Below are positions 45,474 through 56,230 of a DNA stretch of 64,000 nt, piece by piece (the stretch's first letter is position 1; each line of letters begins with the position of its first letter). Position numbers and translations under genes: made by a program. The notes under the pieces were generated by a model. It was not told the DNA's origin. It was given only the letters and a program-made list of their open reading frames with translations, and did not search any database. This stretch comes from Lacinutrix sp. C3R15. Its GTDB lineage: Bacteria > Bacteroidota > Bacteroidia > Flavobacteriales > Flavobacteriaceae. The stretch lies in assembly GCF_018860825.1 (NCBI RefSeq), contig NZ_JAHKPZ010000031.1, positions 1-64,000 of the forward strand, read 5' to 3'.

Positions 45474-46523
45474 TTATAAAGATAAAGAAGAAAATAACTC
45501 TTTAAATTTAGGGCTAGAAGGTCTAGGTGCATCTGCATTAACAACCACACCATTAGGATCTATTAATATAAATCTAGGAATGCTATTAATTTTAAAAGCA
45601 GTTATAAAATCTGATTTCCAGTTCTTATCAGAAAGTAATTGAATGCCTCCCATTTCTTTTTCATCAATCATTTTACTCCAACCTTTTTTAGCAGCTTCAA
45701 AAGATCTGTTTTTATAACCTCTACCGTCGTCAACAGAAATACTTACAAAAGACACTTTTTTATCATGGTAGTCTAATTCTGCTTGTTTTAAGGCTGGAAG
45801 TTCTGCTAAACATGGTCCACACCAAGTTGCCCATACATCTATATATACATAATTGCCTTTTAGGTCTTCTAAAGACGTTGTACCTCCTTTTTGGTTTTCA
45901 TAATTTTCAAAAACAGGAGAAGGTTTATCTATAAAAGCGGCAAATTCTTCAGCTCTAGCTTTAGCTCTTTCTATATTTTTTTCAAAATAACCTAACATTT
46001 TTTGTTCAAAACCATCTACATCTTCTTTTTCAGTAAGGTAAAATTCAGGATCTATATCTTTGTTTTCCTCTAAAAAAGCTTTACGCTTTGTATTAATTTC
46101 TGAAATGGTTTTTTTGAAGTTTTCTTTTTCAAAATCAAAAAGACTAGGAGGGAAGAGTGTTTCTTCAAATAAAGCTTTTTTAGCTAAGTAATTATTTGTT
46201 TTATCTCCTATTCCTGTATAGCTAATGGTTTCATCAAACATTTTGGTATCTAATGTCATACTAAGATCATATCCATTTTTTAAGTACACATTGGTGCTTT
46301 CACCACCATCATAAAAATTATATATACCTGTTGCAACCTTTAAGGTGTCACTAAATGTACCATCTTCATTAACCTTAATGGTTTTTGTGTACTTTTTAGA
46401 TCTTAAAATAATAGAATCGCTATTTTTATCTGTGATTTTTCCTGAAAAGGTTACAAAATCTTTAGGTTCTTCTTGGCAAGCAACTATGCTTATTGCGCAT
46501 AAGGCAATTAATAATTTTTTCAT
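45474..46523 (-). CDS. TlpA-like thioredoxin-fold lipoprotein with DUF4369-like N-terminus
   Basis: 349 residues. A lipobox (ISIVAC, Cys16) anchors it to a membrane. Residues about 22-110 are a beta-rich DUF4369-like domain, 110-200 a helical linker, and 200-349 a TlpA-type thioredoxin domain with WATWCGPC (Cys235, Cys238) and the cis-proline loop SIPRF. Bacteroidota have many such periplasmic thiol-disulfide proteins; partner unknown. It stands alone between two divergent or convergent neighbours. Confidence 0.9.
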   Translation of the reverse strand: MKKLLIALCAISIVACQEEPKDFVTFSGKITDKNSDSIILRSKKYTKTIKVNEDGTFSDTLKVATGIYNFYDGGESTNVYLKNGYDLSMTLDTKMFDETISYTGIGDKTNNYLAKKALFEETLFPPSLFDFEKENFKKTISEINTKRKAFLEENKDIDPEFYLTEKEDVDGFEQKMLGYFEKNIERAKARAEEFAAFIDKPSPVFENYENQKGGTTSLEDLKGNYVYIDVWATWCGPCLAELPALKQAELDYHDKKVSFVSISVDDGRGYKNRSFEAAKKGWSKMIDEKEMGGIQLLSDKNWKSDFITAFKINSIPRFILIDPNGVVVNADAPRPSSPKFKELFSSLSL

Positions 46524-46688
46524 GGTGTTCTTTTTGGGTTTTCTATTTATATAATTTGCATAAAAAAATCTTGTACTAAAGATTAGTTTTGGCTTTCTTT
46601 TTTTATACAGCTATACTTTCTTGTTTTCAAAAATAGGAATAATTATTTAGTAAAGCATGTAATAAATTATTAACAATAGTTGCATAAC

Positions 46689-46696
46689 TAATTTTG
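46689..46696 (+). promoter_or_regulatory. Candidate -7 box for hutH
   Basis: TAATTTTG (TAnnTTTG), 33 bases before the ATG at 46729. The expected start near 46703 leaves almost no leader for the in-frame TTG at 46708, supporting the ATG. Confidence 0.4.
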
Positions 46697-46728
46697 AATT
46701 ATCATTTTTGAATCACTTAAAAAAAAGC

Positions 46729-48255
46729 ATGAGCACATATCATTATATATCATCAGAAAAGCTAGACATAGTAACTATTTATAATATTTTTAAAGACAAT
46801 AAGAAATTAAAATTGTCTGAAGATTCTATTCAAAAAATAGTAAACTGTAAAAAATATTTAGACACTAAATTAAGTGAGGCAGAAAAGCCTTTTTATGGTA
46901 TAAATACTGGTTTTGGTAGTTTATATAATGTAGAGATTTCTAAAAAAGATTTAACGCAACTACAAGAAAATTTAGTAATGTCACATGCTTGCGGAACAGG
47001 GGAACGTGTGCCAGAAAGTGTTGTAAAAGTGATGTTGCTTTTAAAAATACAATCTTTAAGTTATGGGCATAGTGGTGTGCAACTAGCAACAGTAAACCGC
47101 TTAATAGACTTTTTTAATAATGATGTTTTTCCGTTTGTATTTACACAAGGTTCATTAGGTGCTTCTGGTGATTTAGCACCTTTGGCACATTTGGCTTTAC
47201 CATTATTAGGAAAAGGAAAAGTAGTACATGATAATGAAGAATTACAAGCAAGTGAAATATTAGAAAAGTTTGATTGGCAACCTATAAAATTAGAAGCTAA
47301 AGAAGGATTAGCTCTTTTAAACGGAACACAATTTATGAGTGCTTATGGTGTGTATCTTTTATTAATGTCTCATAAAACATCGTATTTAGCAGATGTTATA
47401 GCAAGTATTTCTTTAGATGCCTTTGATGGAAGAATAGAGCCATTTCATGATTTAGTACATCAAGTACGTCCGCATGCAGGACAGTTAAAAGTTGCCAGAC
47501 GTTTTAATGAATTTTTAAAAGGAAGTGCCTTAATTGCCAGAGAAAAGAAACATGTACAAGATCCCTATTCATTTAGATGCATACCACAAGTACATGGTGC
47601 AACTAAAGATACTTTAGATTTTGTTGAAAAAGTGATTTTAACTGAAATTAATTCGGTTACAGATAATCCTAATATTTTTCCGGAAGAAGATTTAATTATT
47701 TCTGGTGGAAATTTTCATGGACAACCATTAGCCTTAGCCTTAGATTATTTAAAAATAGCAATGGCAGAAATAGGTAATATTTCAGAACGACGCGTATTTC
47801 AATTGGTATCTGGTTTAAGAGGATTACCAGCCTTTTTAGTAGATAATCCTGGTTTAAATTCCGGATTTATGATTCCGCAATACACAGCAGCAAGTATTGT
47901 AAGTGCTAACAAGCAATTAGCAACACCTGCAAGTGTAGATAGTATTGTTTCTAGTAATGGGCAAGAAGACCACGTAAGTATGGGTGCAAATGCTGCAACC
48001 CAAGCATATCGATTAATTAAAAATGTAGATCGTGTAATAGCTATAGAACTAATGAATGCAAGTCAGGCTATTGCTTTTAGAAACCCTTTAAAAACATCTC
48101 CTTTTTTAGAGTCTTTTTTAGAGTTATACCGAAAAGAAGTTTCTTATGTAAAAAAAGATAGAGTATTGCATGATGATATAGAAGCGTCTATTGCATTTTT
48201 AAATGATGTTGATATAGAAATTGAAGAGTTGTTTTTAAATAATTATGGGGTTTAG
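46729..48255 (+). CDS. hutH: Histidine ammonia-lyase
   Basis: 508 residues from the ATG at 46729. The Ala-Ser-Gly triad that forms the MIO cofactor is GASGDLAPLAH (about 145-147), with YGINTGFG earlier and DNPNIF, FHGQPLA and QEDHVSMG later. It deaminates histidine to urocanate. No other hut genes are in this window. An aromatic-amino-acid lyase of related type cannot be excluded by sequence reading, but HAL is more likely. Its end overlaps the convergent small gene by four bases. Confidence 0.9.
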   Translation: MSTYHYISSEKLDIVTIYNIFKDNKKLKLSEDSIQKIVNCKKYLDTKLSEAEKPFYGINTGFGSLYNVEISKKDLTQLQENLVMSHACGTGERVPESVVKVMLLLKIQSLSYGHSGVQLATVNRLIDFFNNDVFPFVFTQGSLGASGDLAPLAHLALPLLGKGKVVHDNEELQASEILEKFDWQPIKLEAKEGLALLNGTQFMSAYGVYLLLMSHKTSYLADVIASISLDAFDGRIEPFHDLVHQVRPHAGQLKVARRFNEFLKGSALIAREKKHVQDPYSFRCIPQVHGATKDTLDFVEKVILTEINSVTDNPNIFPEEDLIISGGNFHGQPLALALDYLKIAMAEIGNISERRVFQLVSGLRGLPAFLVDNPGLNSGFMIPQYTAASIVSANKQLATPASVDSIVSSNGQEDHVSMGANAATQAYRLIKNVDRVIAIELMNASQAIAFRNPLKTSPFLESFLELYRKEVSYVKKDRVLHDDIEASIAFLNDVDIEIEELFLNNYGV

Positions 48256-48647
48256 CTGTGTTCTGCATAAAGATTATTTGCCCAAGAAGTAGCTTCGTCT
48301 AGGTTATTAAATATTTCAAAAGGTTTACTAAAAAAATGCTTTTCTACAGAGGCATTGAATTTTGTTATTTCCTTTTTTGAAACAATAGCTAGTCCTATTA
48401 AGTTTTTTATTTTTTGAACTTCAAAATATACAATAGGGTCAATAGCGTATGAGTTTTCACGATTACTGATGTACACAAAATTTTTATCTTTATAAAATGT
48501 TTCTACTAAGTTTAAAAGTATTTCGTTGTCTTTAACGGTTAAAGTTATGTCTGGATTTATCTCCATTATCAAATAATTTTCATGGATATTAACATATCCT
48601 ACACCAATATCAATATGTGCTACTTTAGGCATTTCTTTTTTAGGCAT
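48252..48647 (-). CDS. Small STAS/SpoIIAA-like hypothetical protein
   Basis: 131 residues, no signal peptide. The pattern of a strand-rich N-terminal half (HENYLIMEINPDITLTVKDNEILLN) followed by FVYISNRENSYAIDP, LIGLAIVSKK and a C-terminal FEIFNNLDEATSWANNL resembles the SpoIIAA/STAS-SEC14-like proteins common in Flavobacteriaceae, whose C-terminal F..LDEA..W helix is typical. Function unknown. Confidence 0.6.
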   Translation of the reverse strand: MPKKEMPKVAHIDIGVGYVNIHENYLIMEINPDITLTVKDNEILLNLVETFYKDKNFVYISNRENSYAIDPIVYFEVQKIKNLIGLAIVSKKEITKFNASVEKHFFSKPFEIFNNLDEATSWANNLYAEHS

Positions 48648-48671
48648 TTTAATAAAAAGGTACTATATAAT

Positions 48672-48712
48672 ATAAAAAAAAGAGGTTAACTACAAATAAT
48701 TAACCTCTTTAT
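48672..48712 (-). terminator. Terminator of clpC
   Basis: AGAGGTTAA and TTAACCTCTT form the stem; on the minus strand a run of T follows. Confidence 0.8.
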
Positions 48713-48730
48713 AGTTGTTAAAAAAACAGA

Positions 48731-51274
48731 TTAAGATTCTGTTGGCTTTTCCGCTTTTTCTATTTTTACAATTAACTCATTAGTGTCTTTGTCTAAATCC
48801 ATCGTTATTTTATCTCCTTCTTCAAGTTTAGAAGTAATAATTTCTTCAGCTAAAGTGTCTTCAACATACTTTTGTATAGCACGTTTTAATGGTCTTGCTC
48901 CATATTGTTTATCAAAACCTTTATCTGCTATATATTCTTTTGCAGCTTTGCTTAATTTTAAAATATAGCCAAGTCCTTTAATTCTTAATAGTAGTTTTTC
49001 TAATTCAATATCTATAATTTTATTAATGTCTTCTTTTTCAAGCGCATTAAATACAACTACATCATCAATTCTATTTAAAAATTCTGGAGCAAAAGCTTTT
49101 TTAAGCGCATTTTGAATTACACTTTTAGCATTAGCGTCTTCTTGTGCTTTTTGTGATGCAGTACCAAAACCAACACCAGACCCAAAATCTTTGAGTCTAC
49201 GAGCACCAATATTAGATGTCATTATAATAATGGCATTTCTAAAATCTATTTTTCTGCCAAGACTATCTGTTAGGTAACCATCATCAAGTACTTGAAGCAT
49301 CATATTAAATACATCAGGATGTGCTTTTTCAATTTCGTCTAATAAAACCACAGCGTAAGGTTTACGTCTTACTTTTTCTGTAAGTTGTCCTCCTTCTTCA
49401 TAACCAACGTATCCTGGAGGAGCACCAACAAGTCTAGAAATAGCAAATTTTTCCATGTATTCACTCATATCAATTCTAATTAAAGAATCTTCGCTATCAA
49501 ATAATTCTTTAGCTAAAACTTTAGCTAATTGGGTTTTACCAACACCTGTTTGTCCTAAAAATATAAAAGAACCAATTGGTTTATTAGGGTCTTTAAGTCC
49601 TGCGCGATTACGTTGTATTGCTTTAACAACTTTTGCAACAGCTTCGTCTTGACCAATTACTTTACCTTTTATAAGCTCTGGTAATTGGGCTAATTTATTG
49701 CTTTCTGTTTGTGCAATTCTATTTACAGGCACTCCAGTCATCATTGAAACTACATCTGCAACGTTTTCTTCGTTTACAATTTCACGATGTAATTTGGTGT
49801 CTTCTTCCCATTTTTCTTGAGCAATGGCTAGGTCTTTTTCAATGCGTTTTTCGTCATCACGTAACTTTGCAGCTTCTTCGTATTTTTGTTTTTTAACAAC
49901 AGAAGATTTGGTTTCCTTTACAGCTTCTAGTTGTTTTTCTAATTCTAGAATTTGTTTAGGTACTTCTATGTTAGTAATGTGTACACGAGAACCAGCTTCA
50001 TCTAAAGCATCAATAGCTTTGTCTGGTAAAAAACGTTCTGTCATGTATCTACTGGTAAGCTTCACACATGCTTCAATAGCTTCAGGAGTATATTCTACAT
50101 TGTGGTGTTCTTCGTATTTACTTTTAATATTATTAAGAATTTCAATAGTTTCTTCTACAGTAGTAGGCTCTACAATTACTTTTTGAAAACGACGTTCTAA
50201 AGCACCATCTTTTTCTATGTATTGTCTATACTCATCTAAAGTAGTAGCACCTATACATTGTATTTCTCCTCTTGCTAAAGCTGGTTTAAACATATTAGAA
50301 GCATCTAAACTTCCTGTTGCACCACCAGCACCAACAATGGTATGAATTTCGTCTATAAAAAGAATAATATCATCATTCTTTTCTAATTCATTCATAACGG
50401 CTTTCATGCGTTCTTCAAACTGTCCTCTGTATTTAGTACCTGCAACTAAGCTTGCTAAATCAAGAGTTACTACGCGTTTATTAAAAAGAATACGCGATAC
50501 TTTTTTGCTTACAATTCTATTGGCTAAACCTTCTGCAATTGCAGATTTACCTACTCCAGGTTCACCAATTAGCAATGGGTTGTTTTTCTTTCTACGACTT
50601 AGGATTTGTGAGACACGCTCAATTTCTTTTTCGCGACCAACCACAGGATCTAGTTTTCCTTCTTCTGCCATAGCTGTTAAATCTCTACCAAAATTATCTA
50701 GCACAGGCGTTTTAGATTTTTTGTTAGATTTACTAGTAGGCGTATTAAATATGTCTTTAGACGCATCTTCAGAAGAAGAAGTATCTTCATCAGGAAATTC
50801 TGATTTTGGTTCTATATAGTTATCATCGTTTGTAATCATAAGTTTAAATTGTTCTTTAACATTATCATAATCCACTTTAAGCTTGTTTAAAAGTTTGGTA
50901 GTAGGATCATTTTCATTTCTTAAAATACACAATAATAAATGTGCTGTATTGATAGACGTACTTTGAAATAATTTTGCTTCTAAAAAAGTTGTTTTTAAAG
51001 CACGTTCTGCTTGTCTTGTAAGATGTAAGTTTCGTTTTTCATTAGAAACTACTGCTACACTAGGATTTGCTGGGCTTAAAATTTCGACTTTACGTCTTAA
51101 ATGGTTTAAGTCAATTTCTAATGCATTTAAAATATTAATAGCTTTACCATTACCATCTCTTAATAAACCAAGCATTAGGTGCTCAGTACCAATAAAATCA
51201 TGGCCTAAGCGCAGTGCTTCTTCTTTACTAAATGCAATTACATCTTTTACTCTTGGTGAAAAATTATCATCCAT
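48731..51274 (-). CDS. clpC: ATP-dependent Clp protease ATP-binding subunit ClpC
   Basis: 847 residues, full length. Clp_N repeats 1-145, AAA+ module 1 with Walker A GEPGVGKS (237-244), a middle domain with the UVR-type motif [18 protein letters not shown] (about 465-482) that distinguishes ClpC from ClpB, AAA+ module 2 with Walker A GQTGVGKT (574-581), and ClpB_D2-small at the C-terminus. It unfolds proteins and feeds them to ClpP. No CIRCE-like or CtsR operator was recognised in the 262-base divergent region shared with gyrA. Confidence 0.97.
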   Translation of the reverse strand: MDDNFSPRVKDVIAFSKEEALRLGHDFIGTEHLMLGLLRDGNGKAINILNALEIDLNHLRRKVEILSPANPSVAVVSNEKRNLHLTRQAERALKTTFLEAKLFQSTSINTAHLLLCILRNENDPTTKLLNKLKVDYDNVKEQFKLMITNDDNYIEPKSEFPDEDTSSSEDASKDIFNTPTSKSNKKSKTPVLDNFGRDLTAMAEEGKLDPVVGREKEIERVSQILSRRKKNNPLLIGEPGVGKSAIAEGLANRIVSKKVSRILFNKRVVTLDLASLVAGTKYRGQFEERMKAVMNELEKNDDIILFIDEIHTIVGAGGATGSLDASNMFKPALARGEIQCIGATTLDEYRQYIEKDGALERRFQKVIVEPTTVEETIEILNNIKSKYEEHHNVEYTPEAIEACVKLTSRYMTERFLPDKAIDALDEAGSRVHITNIEVPKQILELEKQLEAVKETKSSVVKKQKYEEAAKLRDDEKRIEKDLAIAQEKWEEDTKLHREIVNEENVADVVSMMTGVPVNRIAQTESNKLAQLPELIKGKVIGQDEAVAKVVKAIQRNRAGLKDPNKPIGSFIFLGQTGVGKTQLAKVLAKELFDSEDSLIRIDMSEYMEKFAISRLVGAPPGYVGYEEGGQLTEKVRRKPYAVVLLDEIEKAHPDVFNMMLQVLDDGYLTDSLGRKIDFRNAIIIMTSNIGARRLKDFGSGVGFGTASQKAQEDANAKSVIQNALKKAFAPEFLNRIDDVVVFNALEKEDINKIIDIELEKLLLRIKGLGYILKLSKAAKEYIADKGFDKQYGARPLKRAIQKYVEDTLAEEIITSKLEEGDKITMDLDKDTNELIVKIEKAEKPTES

Positions 51275-51536
51275 AAATTGTTCCTTTCTTCATTAAAAAT
51301 ACTAAAATCCTATTACTAAAATCAAAAACTATACCTTAAATTATAGGATATATGCTAATAGACGAAAAAAAGTTTATAAAATCAAAATAATTAACAGCTT
51401 ACTTATTAACTAATAAAGTAATCTAAATTGTTAATAAAAAGTCTTAAAAAATACGATTGAAAGTCTTACTATGACTAATGAAAGTTTTATATTAGCGTGT
51501 TTTGAAAACAAGAAAATAATTTAATATTTTATATAT

Positions 51537-54086
51537 ATGGCAGAAGGAGAAAAACTCATTCCTATTAACATTGAAGATGAAATGAAATCGGCTTACATAG
51601 ATTATTCTATGTCAGTCATTGTGTCACGTGCTTTACCAGACGTAAGAGATGGTTTAAAGCCTGTGCATAGACGTGTACTTTACGGTATGCATGAATTAGG
51701 TGTTAGAGCAAGTAGTGCACATAAAAAATCTGCAAGAATAGTTGGTGAAGTTTTAGGTAAGTATCATCCGCATGGAGATACTTCGGTTTATGATGCAATG
51801 GTACGTATGGCTCAAGAATGGAGTTTGCGTTACATGTTAGTAGATGGTCAAGGAAACTTTGGTTCTGTAGATGGAGATAGTCCTGCAGCAATGCGTTATA
51901 CAGAGGCGAGAATGCGTAAAATATCTGAAGACATGTTGGCAGATATTGACAAAGAAACGGTAGACCATAAATTAAACTTTGATGATACTCTAGAAGAACC
52001 AACCGTTTTACCAACGCGTATTCCTGGGTTATTGGTAAACGGAGCATCTGGTATTGCAGTAGGTATGGCAACTAACATGCCTCCACACAACTTAACAGAA
52101 GTTGTAGATGGTACTATTGCTTACATAGAAAATAATGATATAGAAATTGATGAACTGATACAGCACATTAAAGCTCCAGATTTTCCTACAGGAGGAACTA
52201 TTTATGGCTATGATGGCGTAAAAGAAGCTTTTCATACTGGTAGAGGGCGTATTGTTATGCGTGGTAATGCCAATATTGAAGAAGTTCATGGTAGAGAATG
52301 TGTTGTTGTAACAGAAATTCCGTATCAAGTCAATAAAGCAGATATGATTAAGAAAACTGCAGACTTGGTAAATGATAAAAAACTAGAAGGTATCTCTACT
52401 ATTAGAGATGAATCAGACAGAAACGGAATGCGTATTGTTTACGTTTTAAAACGAGATGCAATACCAAACATTGTACTTAATAAATTATACAAGTATACTG
52501 CTTTACAATCATCGTTTAGTGTAAACAATATTGCTTTAGTAGATGGTAGACCGCAATTATTGAATCTTAAAGAATTGATTCATTATTTTGTAGAGCACAG
52601 GCATGATGTAGTAGTAAGAAGAACTACTTATGAGTTGCGTAAAGCAGAAGAAAGAGCACATATATTAGAAGGTTTAATTATCGCTTCTGATAATATAGAT
52701 GAAGTAATTGCAATTATTCGTGCATCTTCTAACGCAGATGAAGCTAGAACTAATTTAATAGAGCGTTTTAAACTTTCAGAAATACAAGCAAAAGCAATTG
52801 TAGAAATGCGTCTGCGCCAATTAACAGGCTTAGAGCAAGACAAACTGCGTAGTGAGTATGAAGAGATCATGAAAACTATTGAAGACCTTAAAGACATTCT
52901 TGATAAGAAAGAACGTAGAATGGATATCATTAAAGAGGAACTTCAAGTAGTAAAAGATAAATATGGAGATGCACGTCGTTCGGTTATTGAATATGCAGGA
53001 GGAGACTTAAGCATTGAAGATATGATACCTAATGAAAAAGTAGTAATTACTATTTCGCATGCAGGTTATATTAAACGTACATCACTTACAGAATACAAAA
53101 CACAAAATAGAGGAGGAGTTGGGCAAAAAGCATCAACTACAAGAAATGAAGATTTCTTAGAACACCTATTTGTTGGTACAAACCACCAATACATGTTATT
53201 CTTTACACAAAAAGGAAAATGTTTCTGGATGCGTGTTTATGAAATTCCTGAAGGAAGTAAAACCTCTAAAGGTAGAGCAATACAAAATCTTATAAATATT
53301 GAGCAAGATGATAAGGTAATGGCCTTTATTTGTACCCAAGATTTAAAAGACGAAGAGTACATTAATAGTAATTATGTAATCATGGCTACCAAAAAAGGTC
53401 AGGTTAAAAAAACCTCTTTAGAGCAATATTCTAGACCAAGAACTAATGGTATTAATGCGATTACTATTAAGGAGGATGACGAATTACTAGAAGCTAAACT
53501 TACTACAGGTGAAAGCCAGGTAATGTTAGCGCTTAAATCTGGTAAAGCAATTCGTTTTGAAGAAGCCAAAACTAGACCAATGGGAAGAAACGCATCTGGT
53601 GTACGTGGTATAAGATTACAAGACGAAAAAACAGACGAAGTAATAGGTATGATTGCTGTAAACGATATGGAAAGCAATATTCTTGTGGTTTCTGAAAACG
53701 GTTATGGTAAACGTTCTAGCTTAGAAGACTACAGAATTACCAATAGAGGAGGAAAAGGTGTAAAAACTATTTCTATTACAGAAAAAACAGGTAACTTAGT
53801 AGCAATCAAGAATGTAACAGATTCTGATGACTTAATGATTATTAATAAATCAGGTATTGCTATTAGAATGGCTGTTAAAGATTTAAGAGTAATGGGTAGA
53901 GCAACACAAGGAGTTAAACTTATTAATCTAAAAGGAAATGACTCTATTGCAGCAGTTGCAAAAGTAATGCAAGATGAAGAAGAAGTAGAATTAGATGAAG
54001 AAGGAAATGTAATAGTTCCAGAAGTTATTACTCCTACTGATGATAATGAAGATGGCATAACTCTTGATACTAGTGAAGAAGAATAA
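51537..54086 (+). CDS. gyrA: DNA gyrase subunit A
   Basis: 849 residues. The active-site tyrosine is Tyr121 (AMRYTEAR). The quinolone-resistance region reads [10 protein letters not shown], so the residue equivalent to E. coli Ser83 is Thr82 and the one equivalent to Asp87 is Asp86; I take this as the natural state. The C-terminal half holds the beta-pinwheel repeats with the GyrA box ([10 protein letters not shown]), followed by an acidic tail typical of Bacteroidota. A TPR protein gene follows 30 bases later. Confidence 0.97.
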   Translation: MAEGEKLIPINIEDEMKSAYIDYSMSVIVSRALPDVRDGLKPVHRRVLYGMHELGVRASSAHKKSARIVGEVLGKYHPHGDTSVYDAMVRMAQEWSLRYMLVDGQGNFGSVDGDSPAAMRYTEARMRKISEDMLADIDKETVDHKLNFDDTLEEPTVLPTRIPGLLVNGASGIAVGMATNMPPHNLTEVVDGTIAYIENNDIEIDELIQHIKAPDFPTGGTIYGYDGVKEAFHTGRGRIVMRGNANIEEVHGRECVVVTEIPYQVNKADMIKKTADLVNDKKLEGISTIRDESDRNGMRIVYVLKRDAIPNIVLNKLYKYTALQSSFSVNNIALVDGRPQLLNLKELIHYFVEHRHDVVVRRTTYELRKAEERAHILEGLIIASDNIDEVIAIIRASSNADEARTNLIERFKLSEIQAKAIVEMRLRQLTGLEQDKLRSEYEEIMKTIEDLKDILDKKERRMDIIKEELQVVKDKYGDARRSVIEYAGGDLSIEDMIPNEKVVITISHAGYIKRTSLTEYKTQNRGGVGQKASTTRNEDFLEHLFVGTNHQYMLFFTQKGKCFWMRVYEIPEGSKTSKGRAIQNLINIEQDDKVMAFICTQDLKDEEYINSNYVIMATKKGQVKKTSLEQYSRPRTNGINAITIKEDDELLEAKLTTGESQVMLALKSGKAIRFEEAKTRPMGRNASGVRGIRLQDEKTDEVIGMIAVNDMESNILVVSENGYGKRSSLEDYRITNRGGKGVKTISITEKTGNLVAIKNVTDSDDLMIINKSGIAIRMAVKDLRVMGRATQGVKLINLKGNDSIAAVAKVMQDEEEVELDEEGNVIVPEVITPTDDNEDGITLDTSEEE

Positions 54087-54116
54087 ATAAAACGAACAAT
54101 AAAACAAATTTAAAAA

Positions 54117-55361
54117 ATGAAAAAACAAGTAATTGTAGCTTTAGCACTAGCGTTTAGTGTATTTACTTTTGCACAAAAAAAAGAGCTTAAGACTGTAGAA
54201 AAAGCTGTTAAAAATAATGACTTTTCTGTAGCTAAATCTCTTTTAGAACAATTAGACCCAATGCTTTCTGGCATGGAAGATAAATATAAAGACAAATATT
54301 ATTTTCTTAAAGGTCAAGCATTTTATGCTAATGGTGCAGGAAGTGATGAAGATATAGATTTAGCAATTGAGAATTTTGATAATGTAAAAGATTCTTATAA
54401 AGTTGAAATAGGAGAAATTAAACAAAATTTAATTAATACACTTTTAACAGATTCTAACGAGCAATACCAATCTGCTCAATATTTAGATGCGGTTAAAGGA
54501 TTTGAAAAATTATATAAATTAATTCCTTCAGATACTACGTATTTATATTATGCAGCTTCTAGTGCTATTACAGGAAAAGATTATGATTCTGCTATAAAAA
54601 ACTACGAAAAATTATTAGAATTAGGCTATACAGGAATTGAAAAACAATATGTAGCTACTAATGTAGAAACAGGAGAAGTAGAAGCGTTTTCTAAATCACA
54701 AAGAGATTTATTTGTTAAAGCTGGTTCACATATAAAACCTTCAGAAAGAGTTTCAGAATCTAAAACGGCAGAAATAGTTAAAAATCTTGCATTTATTTAC
54801 TTAAATAACGGAGAGTCTGAAAAAGCATTAGCAGCAGTTCAGGAAGCTAGAAAAATGGACCCAACAGACTCTAATTTAATTTTGTCTGAAGCGAACTTAC
54901 AGTATAAAAACGGTAATAAAGAAACGTACAAAAAACTAATTGAGGAAGCCATTCAGTTAGATCCAGAAAATACAGATTTAATATTTAACTTAGGTGTTGT
55001 AGCTTCAGAAAATGGAGAAATTGAAAAAGCTAAAGAATACTATGATAAAGTAATTTCTTTAGAGCCAAAAAATGTTAATGCACTTACTAACATGGCAGCA
55101 TTAATTTTAGGACAAGAAAACGCATTAATTGATGAAATGAATGGTCTTGGTACTTCTAATGCAGATAACATTCGTTATGATGAGTTAAAAGAAAAACGTA
55201 CCGGATTATATGAAAGTGCAATTCCTTATTTAGAGGCTGTTATTGAAGTAGAACCTAACAATTCTCAAGTAGCTAAAACACTATTAAATATTTATGGTGC
55301 TATTGGTGAAACGGAAAAGTTAAATGCAATAAAAGCATTGCTTGATTCTATAGAAAACTAA
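54117..55361 (+). CDS. Secreted tetratricopeptide repeat protein
   Basis: 414 residues. A signal peptide (MKKQVIVALALAFSVFTFAQ) is followed by TPR units, clearest at EKALAAVQEARKMDPTDSNLILSEANL, KKLIEEAIQLDPENTDLIFNLGVV and EKAKEYYDKVISLEPKNVNALTNMA. TPRs bind proteins; the partner is unknown. It is probably co-transcribed with gyrA, an arrangement I believe recurs in Flavobacteriaceae. Confidence 0.88.
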   Translation: MKKQVIVALALAFSVFTFAQKKELKTVEKAVKNNDFSVAKSLLEQLDPMLSGMEDKYKDKYYFLKGQAFYANGAGSDEDIDLAIENFDNVKDSYKVEIGEIKQNLINTLLTDSNEQYQSAQYLDAVKGFEKLYKLIPSDTTYLYYAASSAITGKDYDSAIKNYEKLLELGYTGIEKQYVATNVETGEVEAFSKSQRDLFVKAGSHIKPSERVSESKTAEIVKNLAFIYLNNGESEKALAAVQEARKMDPTDSNLILSEANLQYKNGNKETYKKLIEEAIQLDPENTDLIFNLGVVASENGEIEKAKEYYDKVISLEPKNVNALTNMAALILGQENALIDEMNGLGTSNADNIRYDELKEKRTGLYESAIPYLEAVIEVEPNNSQVAKTLLNIYGAIGETEKLNAIKALLDSIEN

Positions 55362-55382
55362 GAATTATAACAATTACATATA

Positions 55383-55416
55383 AAAAAAGCCACTTTATTT
55401 AAAGTGGCTTTTTTTG
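55383..55416. terminator. Bidirectional terminator
   Basis: AAAAAAGCCACTTTA and AAAGTGGCTTTTTTT form a perfect stem with a very small loop between the convergent TPR and NlpC/P60 genes. Confidence 0.9.
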
Positions 55417-55420
55417 TTAA

Positions 55421-56170
55421 TTATATAATCTTTTTAATTACTCGTAGTCTATGTGTATGCATGCGTTTATCTGCATTGTAAATACCTGAATGATCTATTC
55501 TATCTATACGTACTTTGCCATGCGCATGAATAATATAATTATCTTTCATGATAATACCTACATGTATTATTTCTCCTTCATTATTATCAAAAAATGCTAA
55601 GTCACCAGGTTCACTTTCTTCTATAAAGCTTAAAGCTTCACCTTGTGTTGCCTGTTGTGAAGCATCACGCAATAATTTATAACCATTAAGTTTATAAACC
55701 ATTTGTGTAAATCCAGAACAATCAATACCTAAAGGTGTTTTTCCTCCCCAAAGATATGGAGCATTTAAAAATGAAAATGCGGTATTTATTAAATGCTCTT
55801 TAGGGCAAATTGTATTTATTTTAGAGCCATCAAAAGTGTGTTCTAAAAGATGTAAACCGTTTAACGAAGCACCTAAAGTAACAGGATATAATTGCTTGTC
55901 TTTATCTTGAACAAATTCAATTAAATCATTAGACAGAATAGGAAATTCTTGATGCAAGCCATAGTATTGCTCTTCGGTAATTTCTACATACTGTTTGTTA
56001 TCAATCCAACCTTCATATTTGTCAAATGCTAATCGAATTCTGCTCCAAGATTTACGTTGTTCTAAAACCTTAAAATAATCACCATACAAAACTTGCGAAA
56101 CAAGTTCGGTTTTATCTGAAGGTTCAAGTCTTAAAGGAACAATGCTTAAGTTACAAATTCCGTATTGCAT
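55421..56170 (-). CDS. NlpC/P60 family cell-wall endopeptidase with SH3b domain
   Basis: 249 residues without a recognisable signal peptide. An N-terminal bacterial SH3 domain (about 10-60, PLRLEPSDKTELVSQVLYGD) precedes the NlpC/P60 catalytic domain with Cys151 (GIDCSGF), His203 (IIHVGII) and a third polar residue at His215. It resembles YkfC-type gamma-D-glutamyl-diamino-acid peptidases that cut free muropeptides, consistent with a cytoplasmic recycling role. It follows the thiolase gene by 60 bases on the same strand. Confidence 0.9.
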   Translation of the reverse strand: MQYGICNLSIVPLRLEPSDKTELVSQVLYGDYFKVLEQRKSWSRIRLAFDKYEGWIDNKQYVEITEEQYYGLHQEFPILSNDLIEFVQDKDKQLYPVTLGASLNGLHLLEHTFDGSKINTICPKEHLINTAFSFLNAPYLWGGKTPLGIDCSGFTQMVYKLNGYKLLRDASQQATQGEALSFIEESEPGDLAFFDNNEGEIIHVGIIMKDNYIIHAHGKVRIDRIDHSGIYNADKRMHTHRLRVIKKII

Positions 56171-56230
56171 TAATAAATAGAGATGTTAGGTATCTTGATT
56201 AGTGTTTTATTTATTGGGTAAATATAGTTA

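Noticed and set aside
51777-51806. GyrA Thr82 as a quinolone-resistance mutation
   Set aside because: Thr at this position seems natural in many Bacteroidota; without a reference it cannot be called resistance.
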